Shown: positions 19,939-28,844 of the stretch, piece after piece
Position numbering within the stretch: position 1 is the stretch's first letter
Layout of the letters: each line of letters begins with the position of its first letter
Origin: Gilvimarinus algae
GTDB lineage: Bacteria; Pseudomonadota; Gammaproteobacteria; Pseudomonadales; Cellvibrionaceae
NCBI RefSeq assembly: GCF_030518215.1
Contig: NZ_JAULRT010000052.1
Location: forward strand, 620,001 to 684,000
DNA: 64,000 nt
Direction: 5' to 3'
Position numbers and translations under genes: made by a program
The notes under the pieces: generated by a model
Told to the model about the DNA's origin: nothing
Seen by the model: only the letters and a program-made list of their open reading frames with translations
Databases searched by the model: none

Positions 19939-20889
19939 TCAGTAAGGCAAACCGGCCACATCCAGTTCAAGTTTCCACAGCGACCCCATGCCGGTGAGAT
20001 AGAGTGTCTTGCCCTCGTCCCCACCAAAGGCGCCGTTGGTAACATTGGCATCTAGCTGAATCTGGGCAATAACCTCGCCCTCAGGGTTAACTACCCGCAC
20101 GCGTTGGGCCGTGTGCTCGGTGATATACAGATTCCCCAGGCAGTCGACGGCCATGCCATCCGGCACGACCACGCCGTCCAGCAGTACGCGCTGGCTGTAA
20201 GGAAACTCGCTGGTCAAGTCATAGGCCCGCACATACCCGCTTTCGCCGCCGCCAGCGACATACAGGGTTTTTTCGTCTGGAGAGAGAGATATGCCATTGG
20301 GGTTGGCTATGGTGCCATCCAGCAAGCGCACCTTGTCACCATCAACTTGATAGACGCCGGTAACCGGCTGACCACCGGGCGCAGCTCGGCGTTGAAAATC
20401 GGGGTCGGTAAAATAAAGTCGGCCATCGCGGTCGACCGTCAGGTCGTTCGGCGAATTAAACACCTCGCCCTTATAGCGCTCTGCCAGAGTCTCGCGCTCT
20501 CCAGAATCAAGGTCAAAGCGCGAGACCGCCTTGTACTTGTGCGTGCCCGCCACAAGTTCGCCGTGCTCATCCAGTGCCAACCCATTGCTGCCGGAATCAG
20601 CCAGCGCGGTGGTCAACTCACCCTGCGAATAGGCCAGCACTTTCGAGGGGAAGCCATCAGTGAACAAAAAGTGCGAGAAGTACAAGGTACCGTCACGCCA
20701 AACCGGTCCCTCGTAGAGTCCTGCAGCAGCGTTGTCTGCTATCGCTATACGTTCAGCGTGAAGCTCTCCCGATGGCGCGGTGCCGGGCTCTGCCGGGCAG
20801 CGGTCCCCTGCTTCGCCAGCCTGGGCGCTCAGTGCGCCACTTATCATTCCTAAACCTGCCAAGTAAACGGTGTAAATAGATCGGTTCAT
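19939..20889 (-). CDS. Exported SMP-30/gluconolactonase-like beta-propeller
   Basis: A 316-residue protein with a signal peptide (about 1-24, cleavage near ALSAQA). The mature part is a six-bladed SMP-30/Gluconolactonase/LRE propeller. Metal-site signatures: LYEGPVW (Glu), NSPNDLTVD (Asn), NPNGISLSPDEKTLYVA (Asn), PDGMAVDCLGNLYI (Asp). Such enzymes hydrolyse sugar lactones or related esters. Export suggests action on a periplasmic substrate, but the substrate is unknown. It is a single gene, divergent from acnB across a long gap. Confidence 0.86.
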   Translation of the reverse strand: MNRSIYTVYLAGLGMISGALSAQAGEAGDRCPAEPGTAPSGELHAERIAIADNAAAGLYEGPVWRDGTLYFSHFLFTDGFPSKVLAYSQGELTTALADSGSNGLALDEHGELVAGTHKYKAVSRFDLDSGERETLAERYKGEVFNSPNDLTVDRDGRLYFTDPDFQRRAAPGGQPVTGVYQVDGDKVRLLDGTIANPNGISLSPDEKTLYVAGGGESGYVRAYDLTSEFPYSQRVLLDGVVVPDGMAVDCLGNLYITEHTAQRVRVVNPEGEVIAQIQLDANVTNGAFGGDEGKTLYLTGMGSLWKLELDVAGLPY

Positions 20890-21012
20890 GGCAATACCTG
20901 TTGCTCTCTTATTGATAGAATATTCATGGCGAGCCCCTCATTCACCTTGGCCGCGCCTAGCGGGGCCATAGTAGCAAAGTGTTTGCGCTAACACAGCATC
21001 AATCATACCCCG

Positions 21013-21042
21013 TTAGCAGCACGTCGCCTATTGAGGTATAAT
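21013..21042 (+). promoter_or_regulatory. Predicted sigma-70 promoter of acnB
   Basis: A consensus -10 TATAAT at 21037-21042 lies 18 bp after a weak -35-like TTAGCA. Transcription would start near 21049, about 330 nt before the acnB start codon. The weak -35 suggests an activator. Confidence 0.6.
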
Positions 21043-21048
21043 TTGCGC

Positions 21049-21376
21049 CCGATTTGCCCCTTCGGCCCGTTCCCGATCACTGGATAACCCTGTGGAGGTT
21101 GCCATACCTTCGGCACGGCGCTTGGTGCAAGGTTCAGTCGCTCACGCACACTCACTGCGAAGACGGCAGCTTACCCGGCAGCCCCAGGTCTTTGCTAGCG
21201 AGCCGGTGAGGACAATAAACCCTGCCCTTGCCCTGCCCTTAGCAACATAGAGCTAGAACAGGCGGTATCGAGTGGGTGAACAGGCCAGAGGCACCCATCC
21301 ATGTGGGTCATGGATAGCCTCCTAGGCAGCGATCCTGCTAACGGAGTAATTCAATTACAATCAGAGGACCACAATC
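21049..21376 (+). ncRNA. Long, possibly structured acnB leader
   Basis: About 330 nt between the predicted start site and acnB with no credible reading frame. It holds a tandem 11-nt repeat (CCCTGCCCTT at 21220-21229 and 21231-21240). It also has a perfect 7-bp hairpin ATCCATG / CATGGAT at 21297-21315 and a GCAG/CTGC hairpin near 21330. GC content is high and even. It matches no RNA class I can recall (not tmRNA, RNase P, 6S or SRP RNA). A cis-acting leader controlling aconitase is the simplest idea. Confidence 0.4.
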
Positions 21377-23995
21377 GTGCTTGAAGCCTACCGCAACCAT
21401 GTTGCCGAACGCGCCGCCCAGGGCATTCCACCCAAACCCCTCAATGCTGAGCAAGTTGCCGAACTGGTTGAGCTGCTGAAAAATCCGCCCGCCGGCGAAC
21501 AAGACTACCTGCTGGAGCTGATCAGCGACCGCGTGCCGCCAGGTGTGGACGAGGCCGCCTATGTCAAGGCCGCTTTCCTGAGTGCGCTGATTAACGACGA
21601 GGCGCAGTCACCGCTGATCGACAAGCCGCGGGCCGTAGAGCTGCTGGGCCTGATGCACGGCGGTTACAACATCGAAACTCTGGTCTCGCTGCTCGATGAC
21701 GACACCCTCGCCCCACTTGCGGCCAAGGAACTGAAACACACCTTGCTGATGTTTGATGCCTTCCACGATGTGGAAGACAAAGCCAAAGCCGGTAACGGGT
21801 TTGCAAAAGACGTTATTGAATCCTGGGCCAATGCCGAGTGGTTTACCTCGCGCAATAAAGTGGCCGAAAGTACCAAACTGACTGTTTTTAAAGTCACAGG
21901 CGAAACCAACACCGACGATTTGTCACCGGCACAAGATGCCTGGTCACGCCCGGACATTCCGCTACACGCGCTCGCGATGTACAAGAATGAGCGCGACGGC
22001 ATTACCCCCGATGAGCCAGGCAACGTTGGCCCCATCAAGCAAATCGCGGCGCTGAAAGAAAAAGGCCACCCACTGGCATTTGTGGGCGATGTGGTCGGCA
22101 CAGGCTCATCGCGCAAATCGGCGACCAATTCCGTGCTTTGGTACATCGGCGATGACATCCCGGGTGTGCCCAACAAGCGCACGGGCGGCGTGTGCATCGG
22201 CGGCAAAGTCGCTCCTATTTTTTACAACACCATGGAAGATGCCGGCGCACTGGTGTTTGAAGCACCGGTGGATGATCTCAACACCGGTGATGTGATTGAC
22301 GTGCGCCCTTACGAGGGCAAGATTCTCAACGCGGAAACCGGCACTGTGATTTGCGAGTTTGAGCTGAAATCTCAGGTCTTGCTGGACGAAGTGCAGGCCG
22401 GTGGACGAATCCCGCTGATTGTTGGTCGCGGACTCACAGCGAAGGCCCGCGCTTCACTGGGTCTCGGCACCAGCGACGTCTTCCGTCTCCCAGAGCAACC
22501 CGCCGACAGCGGCACAGGCTTTACTCTGGCGCAAAAAATGGTCGGTAAGGCCTGCGGCATGGAAGGCGTGCGCCCTGGCACCTACTGCGAGCCCAAGATG
22601 ACCACCGTTGGCTCGCAGGACACCACCGGCCCCATGACCCGCGACGAGCTGAAAGACCTGGCCTGCCTGGGTTTCTCTGCCGATCTGACCATGCAGTCTT
22701 TCTGTCATACGGCGGCTTACCCCAAGCCGGTAGATATTGAAACCCAGCACACCCTGCCGGATTTCATTATGAACCGCGGCGGCGTTTCCCTGCGCCCGGC
22801 CGATGGGATTATCCACAGCTGGCTGAACCGCATGCTGCTGCCCGATACCGTAGGCACCGGTGGCGACTCACACACCCGTTTCCCGCTGGGGATTTCCTTT
22901 CCGGCCGGCTCTGGCCTTGTGGCTTTTGCCGCAGCCACTGGCGTTATGCCGCTGGATATGCCCGAGTCAGTACTGGTGCGCTTTAAAGGCGAGATGCAAC
23001 CTGGGATTACCCTGCGCGACCTGGTGAACGCCATCCCCTACTACGCCATCAAAGACGGGCTGTTAACCGTCGAGAAAAAGGGTAAGAAAAACATCTTCTC
23101 CGGTCGCATTCTGGAGGTTGAAGGTCTGCCCAATCTGAAAGTGGAACAGGCGTTTGAAATCTCCGATGCCTCTGCCGAGCGCTCTGCTGCGGGCTGCACC
23201 ATCAAACTGGACAAAGCACCGATTATTGAGTACCTCAACTCCAACATCGTCATGCTGCGCTGGATGATTGAGCAGGGTTACGGCGATGTCCGCACTCTGG
23301 AACGTCGCGCGCGCAAGATGGAGCAGTGGCTGGAGAACCCCGAGCTGATGGAAGCCGATGCCGATGCCGAGTATGCCGCGGTTATCGACATCGATTTGGC
23401 AGAGATCAAAGAGCCCATTCTCGCCTGCCCGAACGATCCGGACGATGTCAAAACCTTGTCCGACGTGCAGAACACCAAAATTGACGAGGTGTTTATCGGC
23501 TCGTGCATGACCAACATCGGCCACTTCCGTGCCGCCGGCAAACTCCTGGATGCCGCCAAGGAAGATCTCGCCACTCGCCTGTGGATTGCCCCGCCGACCA
23601 AAATGGATGCTCACCAGCTGATGGAAGAAGGCTATTACAACATCTATGGTCGCAAAGGCGCCCGCACCGAGATGCCCGGATGCTCGCTGTGCATGGGCAA
23701 CCAGGCGCGCGTTGCGCCCAAGTCCACGGTGGTCTCCACCTCGACCCGCAATTTCCCCAACCGCTTGGGGCAAGGCGCCGACGTCTATCTCGCCTCGGCA
23801 GAACTCGCAGCGGTAGCGGCCATTCTGGGCAAAATACCAACACCTGAGGAATACTTGGAATACGCCCGAGACCTCGACAGCATGAGCGCGGACATTTATC
23901 GCTACCTCAACTTCAATGAAATTGAGCAGTACCAAAAATCTGCAGACGAGGGCAAGCGCATCGCCGCCGTCGAGATTCAAAATGTTGCGGTCTAG
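21377..23995 (+). CDS. acnB: Bifunctional aconitate hydratase 2/2-methylisocitrate dehydratase
   Basis: An 872-residue [4Fe-4S] enzyme of the TCA cycle converting citrate to isocitrate; in many proteobacteria it also acts in the methylcitrate cycle and can bind mRNA when its cluster is lost. It is close to E. coli AcnB throughout: HEAT-like N-terminus ([14 protein letters not shown]), [63 protein letters not shown]. The cluster cysteines are present in GSCMTN and [12 protein letters not shown]. The start is GTG at 21377, with AGAGGA about 9 bases upstream, giving the canonical [15 protein letters not shown] strong terminator follows. Confidence 0.98.
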   Translation: MLEAYRNHVAERAAQGIPPKPLNAEQVAELVELLKNPPAGEQDYLLELISDRVPPGVDEAAYVKAAFLSALINDEAQSPLIDKPRAVELLGLMHGGYNIETLVSLLDDDTLAPLAAKELKHTLLMFDAFHDVEDKAKAGNGFAKDVIESWANAEWFTSRNKVAESTKLTVFKVTGETNTDDLSPAQDAWSRPDIPLHALAMYKNERDGITPDEPGNVGPIKQIAALKEKGHPLAFVGDVVGTGSSRKSATNSVLWYIGDDIPGVPNKRTGGVCIGGKVAPIFYNTMEDAGALVFEAPVDDLNTGDVIDVRPYEGKILNAETGTVICEFELKSQVLLDEVQAGGRIPLIVGRGLTAKARASLGLGTSDVFRLPEQPADSGTGFTLAQKMVGKACGMEGVRPGTYCEPKMTTVGSQDTTGPMTRDELKDLACLGFSADLTMQSFCHTAAYPKPVDIETQHTLPDFIMNRGGVSLRPADGIIHSWLNRMLLPDTVGTGGDSHTRFPLGISFPAGSGLVAFAAATGVMPLDMPESVLVRFKGEMQPGITLRDLVNAIPYYAIKDGLLTVEKKGKKNIFSGRILEVEGLPNLKVEQAFEISDASAERSAAGCTIKLDKAPIIEYLNSNIVMLRWMIEQGYGDVRTLERRARKMEQWLENPELMEADADAEYAAVIDIDLAEIKEPILACPNDPDDVKTLSDVQNTKIDEVFIGSCMTNIGHFRAAGKLLDAAKEDLATRLWIAPPTKMDAHQLMEEGYYNIYGRKGARTEMPGCSLCMGNQARVAPKSTVVSTSTRNFPNRLGQGADVYLASAELAAVAAILGKIPTPEEYLEYARDLDSMSADIYRYLNFNEIEQYQKSADEGKRIAAVEIQNVAV

Positions 23996-24018
23996 ACTGT
24001 TCTAAAGTGCGAGAAAGA

Positions 24019-24046
24019 GGCTCACCCGGCGGGTGGGCCTTTTTTA
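24019..24046 (+). terminator. Rho-independent terminator of acnB
   Basis: A 9-bp stem (GGCTCACCC / GGGTGGGCC, one G-T pair) with a 3-nt loop is followed at once by TTTTTTATTTT. It lies 24 bp after the acnB stop. Confidence 0.92.
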
Positions 24047-24086
24047 TTTTACGGGTTACAGAAACCAGCGGAGGCAAATCCAGAGT

Positions 24087-25115
24087 ATGATTTTCCGTAT
24101 CAGCCTGACACTGCTTATGGTGTGCGTGGCTGGCTGTAGCCCCCACAAGGACGCCGAAGCTCTTTTGGATGACTATCTCAAGCGCCTTGAGCGCGTCAGT
24201 GGCCTGGAGATCGCTCCTGTCGAGCCCGCAGAGCGCCCCGCCTACCCGCCGAGGCGACTGCTATTACACAGCATAGAGCCACCGGATATCGGCTGGACGG
24301 AGCTGTGGGGTTATCGTCATTGCGGCCTGAGCGAGCTTCTGGGTGAGCGCAACAGCGTCCTGGGCAAACACATGCAGGACTCAACGCATTTCGTCATGGA
24401 TGCGCGGATCATCGAGCGCCTCAGGGCCTGCCTGGAGCTTATCGACGATGATGAACAGAAAGCCTTAACCCGCTCGCTATTGACAATCAAAATCTCGCAG
24501 CTCCCCTATCGCTTTAGCAATGCGACAGTGGCCAGCACTGAAATGCAAACGTTCTGGTCATACAGTGCCCCTCCTCTACAGCCAGATAGCGCTGGCATTT
24601 CCGCAGCGCTTGAGGCGTTAGGTGTTTGGGCTTCAACCGGTCAAATGGCCGAGTCCAGCACGCCAGAGCTTGTCGTACTTGAGTCGCAAAACTCGGTGCT
24701 GCGCCAGCGCGGCGGTGGGCGCACGGTTAAAGCCTTGCTAATGGTGCGAGAAAAGCTCGAAGCGGCGAATACATTGCTCGCCAGCGCCGCCTCCAGCCGT
24801 CGCTTTTGTCCCTACAACCACCCTACCGAAGAGCTTGAATGGGCCCGCAATGTCATGCGCAAGGTCTTCATCGGTGAGGTTCAGCCCTACATTGCACAGC
24901 TGAACAACAGCAGCTTACAATTGCTGGAAGAATTTTTTGAGCTTGTCGAAATACAGCCGACAGAAACGCAAGAGGCTTTAGCGGATTTTGGCCAGCGGCT
25001 TAATCAGACTCAGCAAGACTTTGTCAGTGCGACAAAAAAACACGTAGCCTTATGGCAAGAAGTATTCAACAGCTGTCATTCAAGCCCTAGGACACAAGAA
25101 CGCACCCATGACTAA
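24087..25115 (+). CDS. DUF3080 lipoprotein
   Basis: A 342-residue predicted lipoprotein. The signal peptide MIFRISLTLLMVCVAGCS has a lipobox VAGC with the lipidated Cys at residue 17. The mature protein is mostly helical, with no recognisable catalytic motif, and matches the DUF3080 family of gammaproteobacteria. An in-frame ATG 18 codons earlier falls in the acnB terminator and is rejected in favour of the one that begins the signal peptide. The end overlaps the next gene (an SDR) by 8 bp. Function is unknown; coupling to the SDR and mgsA suggests an envelope or stress role, as inference only. Confidence 0.8.
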   Translation: MIFRISLTLLMVCVAGCSPHKDAEALLDDYLKRLERVSGLEIAPVEPAERPAYPPRRLLLHSIEPPDIGWTELWGYRHCGLSELLGERNSVLGKHMQDSTHFVMDARIIERLRACLELIDDDEQKALTRSLLTIKISQLPYRFSNATVASTEMQTFWSYSAPPLQPDSAGISAALEALGVWASTGQMAESSTPELVVLESQNSVLRQRGGGRTVKALLMVREKLEAANTLLASAASSRRFCPYNHPTEELEWARNVMRKVFIGEVQPYIAQLNNSSLQLLEEFFELVEIQPTETQEALADFGQRLNQTQQDFVSATKKHVALWQEVFNSCHSSPRTQERTHD

Positions 25116-25944
25116 AACCAAGAGCATCTTAATCACCGGCGCCTCAAGCGGCATTGGCTATTACTGCGCGAAGGCGCTGCACAGCGACGGTTGGCAGGTG
25201 ATCGCCAGCTGTCGAAAATCCGCCGACGTATCGCGTCTGCAAGCGGAGGGAATAACCTGCGTGCAGCTCGATGTTAGTGACAGTGACAGCATCCAGGCAG
25301 CGCTGACAAGGGCCCTCGAGCTAACCGGCGGAACTCTCGACGCCCTGTTTAACAATGGCGCCTACGGGCAGCCCGGTGCCGTAGAGGACCTAAGCCGGGA
25401 TACGCTAAGACAGCAATTCGAAACCAATTTTTTCGGTTGGCACGAGCTCACCAACACCGTGATCAAGGTTATGCACCAACAGGGATATGGTCGCATTGTT
25501 CACAACAGCTCAGTACTGGGCTTTGCCGCCATGCCTTTTCGCGGCGCTTACAACGCCAGTAAATTCGCGCTTGAAGGGCTGACTGACACCCTGCGTCTGG
25601 AGCTGGCGGACACCAACATAAAAGTCTGTCTGATTGAGCCCGGCCCCATTCTCAGTGATTTTCGCAAGAATGCGCTAAAAGCACTGGAAGCCAACATTGA
25701 TTTCAACAGCAGTCGCCATGGTTTCAAATACGCCGCTGCCACCCACCGACTGAGCAAGCCCGGTGCCGCGTCCAAATTTACCTTGGGACCAGAGGCCGTC
25801 TACAAAAAACTCAGGCACGCACTCACAGCCGCTAACCCCAAACCTCGTTACTACGTTACCTTTCCGACGTACCTGATGGGCTATCTAAAGCGGCTACTGC
25901 CAACGTCCTTGATGGACAAGATCCTCGGTAAAATCTCCAGCTAA
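25108..25944 (+). CDS. Short-chain dehydrogenase/reductase
   Basis: A 278-residue classical SDR oxidoreductase. The cofactor loop TGASSGIG sits at about 10-17, and NNGAYG replaces the usual NNAG. The catalytic set is Ser in HNSSVLGF and YNASK (Tyr/Lys), followed by LIEPGPI. A hydrophobic C-terminal tail (about 255-278) may associate with the membrane. The substrate cannot be told from sequence. The start overlaps the DUF3080 gene by 8 bp and mgsA begins 18 bp after the stop, so these three are probably one operon. Confidence 0.88.
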   Translation: MTKTKSILITGASSGIGYYCAKALHSDGWQVIASCRKSADVSRLQAEGITCVQLDVSDSDSIQAALTRALELTGGTLDALFNNGAYGQPGAVEDLSRDTLRQQFETNFFGWHELTNTVIKVMHQQGYGRIVHNSSVLGFAAMPFRGAYNASKFALEGLTDTLRLELADTNIKVCLIEPGPILSDFRKNALKALEANIDFNSSRHGFKYAAATHRLSKPGAASKFTLGPEAVYKKLRHALTAANPKPRYYVTFPTYLMGYLKRLLPTSLMDKILGKISS

Positions 25945-25962
25945 CAGAAAGAGACTGCGCGT

Positions 25963-26418
25963 ATGCAATACAAACAAGTCACCCTACCAGCCGCCAAATC
26001 CATAGCCTTGGTGGCACACGACAATAAAAAGCCGGATATTGTCCGCTGGTGTGAGAAGCACAAAACGGATCTGGCAAATCATACGCTTTACGCCACAGGC
26101 ACCACAGGCACTGTGATTCACAAGGCTACGGGACTGAACATCAACCGCCTGATCAGCGGTCCTCTGGGGGGAGACCAGCAAGTAGGGGCATTGATTACCG
26201 AGGGGAAAGTCGATTTTTTGATTTTTTTCTGGGACCCGTTCGAGCCCATGCCGCACGACCCCGACGTGAAAGCACTGCTAAGAATTGCCGCCGTCTGGAA
26301 CATTCCTGTGGCCTGCAATCCCATCAGCGCAGACTTCATGGTGGCCTCACCACTGTTTAACGGCGAATTCACGCGCAATGTGCCCGATTACGAAGGCTAC
26401 ATGAAAAGCCGAACCTAA
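25963..26418 (+). CDS. mgsA: Methylglyoxal synthase
   Basis: A 151-residue enzyme converting dihydroxyacetone phosphate to methylglyoxal and phosphate, a bypass that relieves sugar-phosphate stress. Signatures: [10 protein letters not shown] at the N-terminus with the catalytic Asp, TGTTG phosphate-binding loop, [14 protein letters not shown] with the key Asp, and [19 protein letters not shown] with catalytic His and Asp. Length is typical. It follows the SDR gene closely. Confidence 0.96.
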   Translation: MQYKQVTLPAAKSIALVAHDNKKPDIVRWCEKHKTDLANHTLYATGTTGTVIHKATGLNINRLISGPLGGDQQVGALITEGKVDFLIFFWDPFEPMPHDPDVKALLRIAAVWNIPVACNPISADFMVASPLFNGEFTRNVPDYEGYMKSRT

Positions 26419-26453
26419 CGATTCTTCGCCCCGTCCGTCAATCAAAGGCCAGC

Positions 26454-26481
26454 AAAATGGCGCCCGCCCGGGGCGGGCGCC
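26454..26481 (-). terminator. Terminator after htpG
   Basis: A perfect 10-bp GC stem (GGCGCCCGCC / GGCGGGCGCC, 26459-26468 and 26472-26481, 3-nt loop) lies between the convergent mgsA and htpG stops. Read leftward it is followed by ATTTTGC, a short T-run, so it fits htpG; it may also block mgsA read-through. Confidence 0.78.
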
Positions 26482-26486
26482 GGCAC

Positions 26487-28391
26487 TCAGTGGCTAAGCT
26501 CCAATAATAGCTTGTTCAGGCGTTGCACATAGGCAGCTGGGTCCGCCAAATGGGCACCCTCGGCCAGATTGGCCTGATCAAACAGCACTTCCACCAGGTC
26601 GCCAAAGCGGTCTTCATCCTGCTCATGATCCAGCTTTTTCACCAAGGGGTGCTCGGGGTTAACCTCGAAAATCGGCTTAGAATCGGGCACGGTTTGACCC
26701 GCAGACTCGAGAAGCCGGCGCATCTGCGCTCCCATCTCGTGTTCGGGTACCACCACACAGGCAGGCGATTCGGTAAGCCGGTGGGTAATTCGCACCTCAG
26801 CCACTTTTTCACCAAGCACTTTTTGAACCCGCTCAATCAACGGCTTCAAGGACTCAGCAACTTTTTCCTGAGCCTGCTTGTCTTCTTCGGAGTCCATCTC
26901 GCCAAGATCCAACTCACCCTTGCCAATATCTTGCAGCGCCTTGCCATCGTAGTCCATCAGGTGGCTCATCAACCACTCATCAACCCGATCAGACAGCAGC
27001 AGGACTTCGATGCCTTTTTTTCGGAATACTTCAAGATGGGGGCTGTTTTTCGCCGTGTTGTGATTCTCTGCAGCGATGTAGTAGATTTTTTCCTGCCCTT
27101 CTTTCATCCGCGACAAGTAATCATCAAGAGACTGGTCCTGTGCCGCCGTATTCGTGTGAGTCGTCGCGAAACGTAGCAACTTGGCAATTTTTTCGCGGTT
27201 CGCGAAGTCTTCGGCCGGGCCTTCCTTAATAACCTGACCGAACTCTTTCCAAAATTCGGCATAGCGTTCCGGCTCATTCTTGGCAAGTTTGCTGATCATA
27301 TCCAGCACCCGCTTGGTCAGCGCCGAACGCATGGAGTCAATATTCGGATCTTTTTGCAAAATTTCCCGCGATACGTTCAATGACAAATCGTTGGAATCCA
27401 CGACGCCTTTGACAAAGCGCAGATACAACGGCAAGAACTGCTCGGCGTCGTCCATGATAAACGTGCGCTGGACGTAGAGTTTCAGACCGCGCGCACCGTC
27501 GCGGTTGTATAAATCGAAAGGCGCCTTGGCGGGAATGTACAAAAGACTGGTGTAGTCGAGGTTGCCTTCTACGCGATTGTGACTCCAGGTGAGCGGGTCG
27601 GCAAAATCATGGCTGACATGCTTGTAGAACTCTTTGTACTCTTCGTCGCTGACATCGCTGCGAGAACGGGTCCACATGGCTGTAGCGGTATTAACCACCT
27701 CTTCTTGTGGCTCCTGCGCGGCCTCATCCTCACCGACAGCTTGAGGCATTTGCATGACCACCGGAATGGCGATATGGTCAGAGTACTTTTTGATGATGGA
27801 GCGCAAGCGCCAGTCATCGGCAAACTCGCTGGCACTGCTTTTCAGATGCAGTTCAATAGAAGTACCGCGCGCCGGTTTTTCAATATTTTCGATAACGAAC
27901 TCGGCCTCGCCGTCACACTCCCAGCGCACGCCCTGATCGGCGGGCACACCCGCTTTACGCGTACGCACCACCACTTTGTCGGCCACAATGAAAGACGAGT
28001 AAAAACCCACACCAAACTGACCGATCAATTGAGCATCTTTTTTCTCATCGCCCGTCAGGCTTTGTACGAAGGCTGCCGTGCCGGATTTGGCGATGGTGCC
28101 GAGGTTTTCGATGACTTCATCGCGGGTCATGCCAATACCATTATCGCTAATGGTAATGGTATTGGCGTCTTTGTCGACTTCTACCCGGACTTTCAGCTCA
28201 CTGTCGCCCTCGTAGAGGCTGTCGTCTTTGACCGCCGCAAATCTCAGCTTATCGGCGGCGTCTGAGGCGTTGGAGACGAGCTCACGAAGAAAGATCTCCC
28301 GATTGGAATAGAGAGAGTGGATCATCAGGTGCAAAAGCTGCTTGGCTTCGGTTTGAAAGCCGCGGGTTTCTTTTTGCGCTTCTACCGTCAT
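26487..28391 (-). CDS. htpG: Chaperone HtpG (Hsp90)
   Basis: A 634-residue cytoplasmic ATP-dependent chaperone. GHKL ATPase motifs are present: [34 protein letters not shown], and [10 protein letters not shown]. The middle domain holds NVSREILQ, and the C-terminal dimerisation domain follows. The frame is open 42 codons upstream, but the ATG at 28391 gives the family N-terminus ([19 protein letters not shown]). It has CAGGAG about 10 bases upstream and lies downstream of a heat-shock promoter at 28455-28482. Single gene with its own terminator. Confidence 0.97.
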   Translation of the reverse strand: MTVEAQKETRGFQTEAKQLLHLMIHSLYSNREIFLRELVSNASDAADKLRFAAVKDDSLYEGDSELKVRVEVDKDANTITISDNGIGMTRDEVIENLGTIAKSGTAAFVQSLTGDEKKDAQLIGQFGVGFYSSFIVADKVVVRTRKAGVPADQGVRWECDGEAEFVIENIEKPARGTSIELHLKSSASEFADDWRLRSIIKKYSDHIAIPVVMQMPQAVGEDEAAQEPQEEVVNTATAMWTRSRSDVSDEEYKEFYKHVSHDFADPLTWSHNRVEGNLDYTSLLYIPAKAPFDLYNRDGARGLKLYVQRTFIMDDAEQFLPLYLRFVKGVVDSNDLSLNVSREILQKDPNIDSMRSALTKRVLDMISKLAKNEPERYAEFWKEFGQVIKEGPAEDFANREKIAKLLRFATTHTNTAAQDQSLDDYLSRMKEGQEKIYYIAAENHNTAKNSPHLEVFRKKGIEVLLLSDRVDEWLMSHLMDYDGKALQDIGKGELDLGEMDSEEDKQAQEKVAESLKPLIERVQKVLGEKVAEVRITHRLTESPACVVVPEHEMGAQMRRLLESAGQTVPDSKPIFEVNPEHPLVKKLDHEQDEDRFGDLVEVLFDQANLAEGAHLADPAAYVQRLNKLLLELSH

Positions 28392-28454
28392 GGGGTCAGG
28401 ACTCCTGTAATACATAACAACCCAGGCCCGGGGGCCGTTCATTTCAGGTTCAGT

Positions 28455-28482
28455 AGATGGGGGTAGTATGAGGAAAATCAAG
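28455..28482 (-). promoter_or_regulatory. Sigma-32 heat-shock promoter of htpG
   Basis: Read leftward: CTTGATT (28482-28476, consensus CTTGAAA), a 13-nt spacer, then CCCCATCT (28462-28455), a perfect match to the sigma-32 -10 CCCCATNT. It lies about 64 bp before the htpG ATG and supports that start. Confidence 0.85.
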
Positions 28483-28558
28483 GCTCGAAGCGCGGTGACT
28501 GAGCACAGAGAAACCACTTAAGATTTCACAGGCAACAAACTGAAAAATAAAGAAAAAT

Positions 28559-28635
28559 TGGTACGACCGAGTGGACTCGAACCACCGACCCCCACCATGT
28601 CAAGGTGGTGCTCTAACCAACTGAGCTACGGTCGT
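28559..28635 (-). tRNA. tRNA-Val (anticodon GAC)
   Basis: A 77-nt cloverleaf on the minus strand. The acceptor stem is ACGACCG / CGGTCGT, the D arm GCTCAGTTGGTTAGAGC, the anticodon stem CCACC / GGTGG around loop TTGACAT giving GAC, and the T arm GGTGG-TTCGAGT-CCACT. Discriminator A and a genome-encoded CCA follow. A T-rich run right after it (ATTTTTCTTTATTTTT) probably ends transcription. Confidence 0.97.
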
Positions 28636-28844
28636 ACTGAGGCAGGAAACAGGCCGCTGATGCGTCCCGTATGCAACTGGGCGCGAACTTTACCAAGCCC
28701 TTGCGGCGCTGGCAAGCCCTTTCTAATAACAATTTTAAACAGCTTTGTCGGATAAGCTATTGAATAATGGTGAAAAATGCAGAATGAATCTCACCCTTTG
28801 ACCACAGATGCCGTATAATACCTCGGCGTAAGGACACATATCGC

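Noticed and set aside
21049..21376. acnB leader as tmRNA, RNase P, 6S or SRP RNA
   Set aside because: None of the invariant sequences of those RNAs is present.
23063..23980. 305-codon minus-strand frame inside acnB
   Set aside because: Antisense to a highly conserved enzyme; a product of GC-biased codon use.
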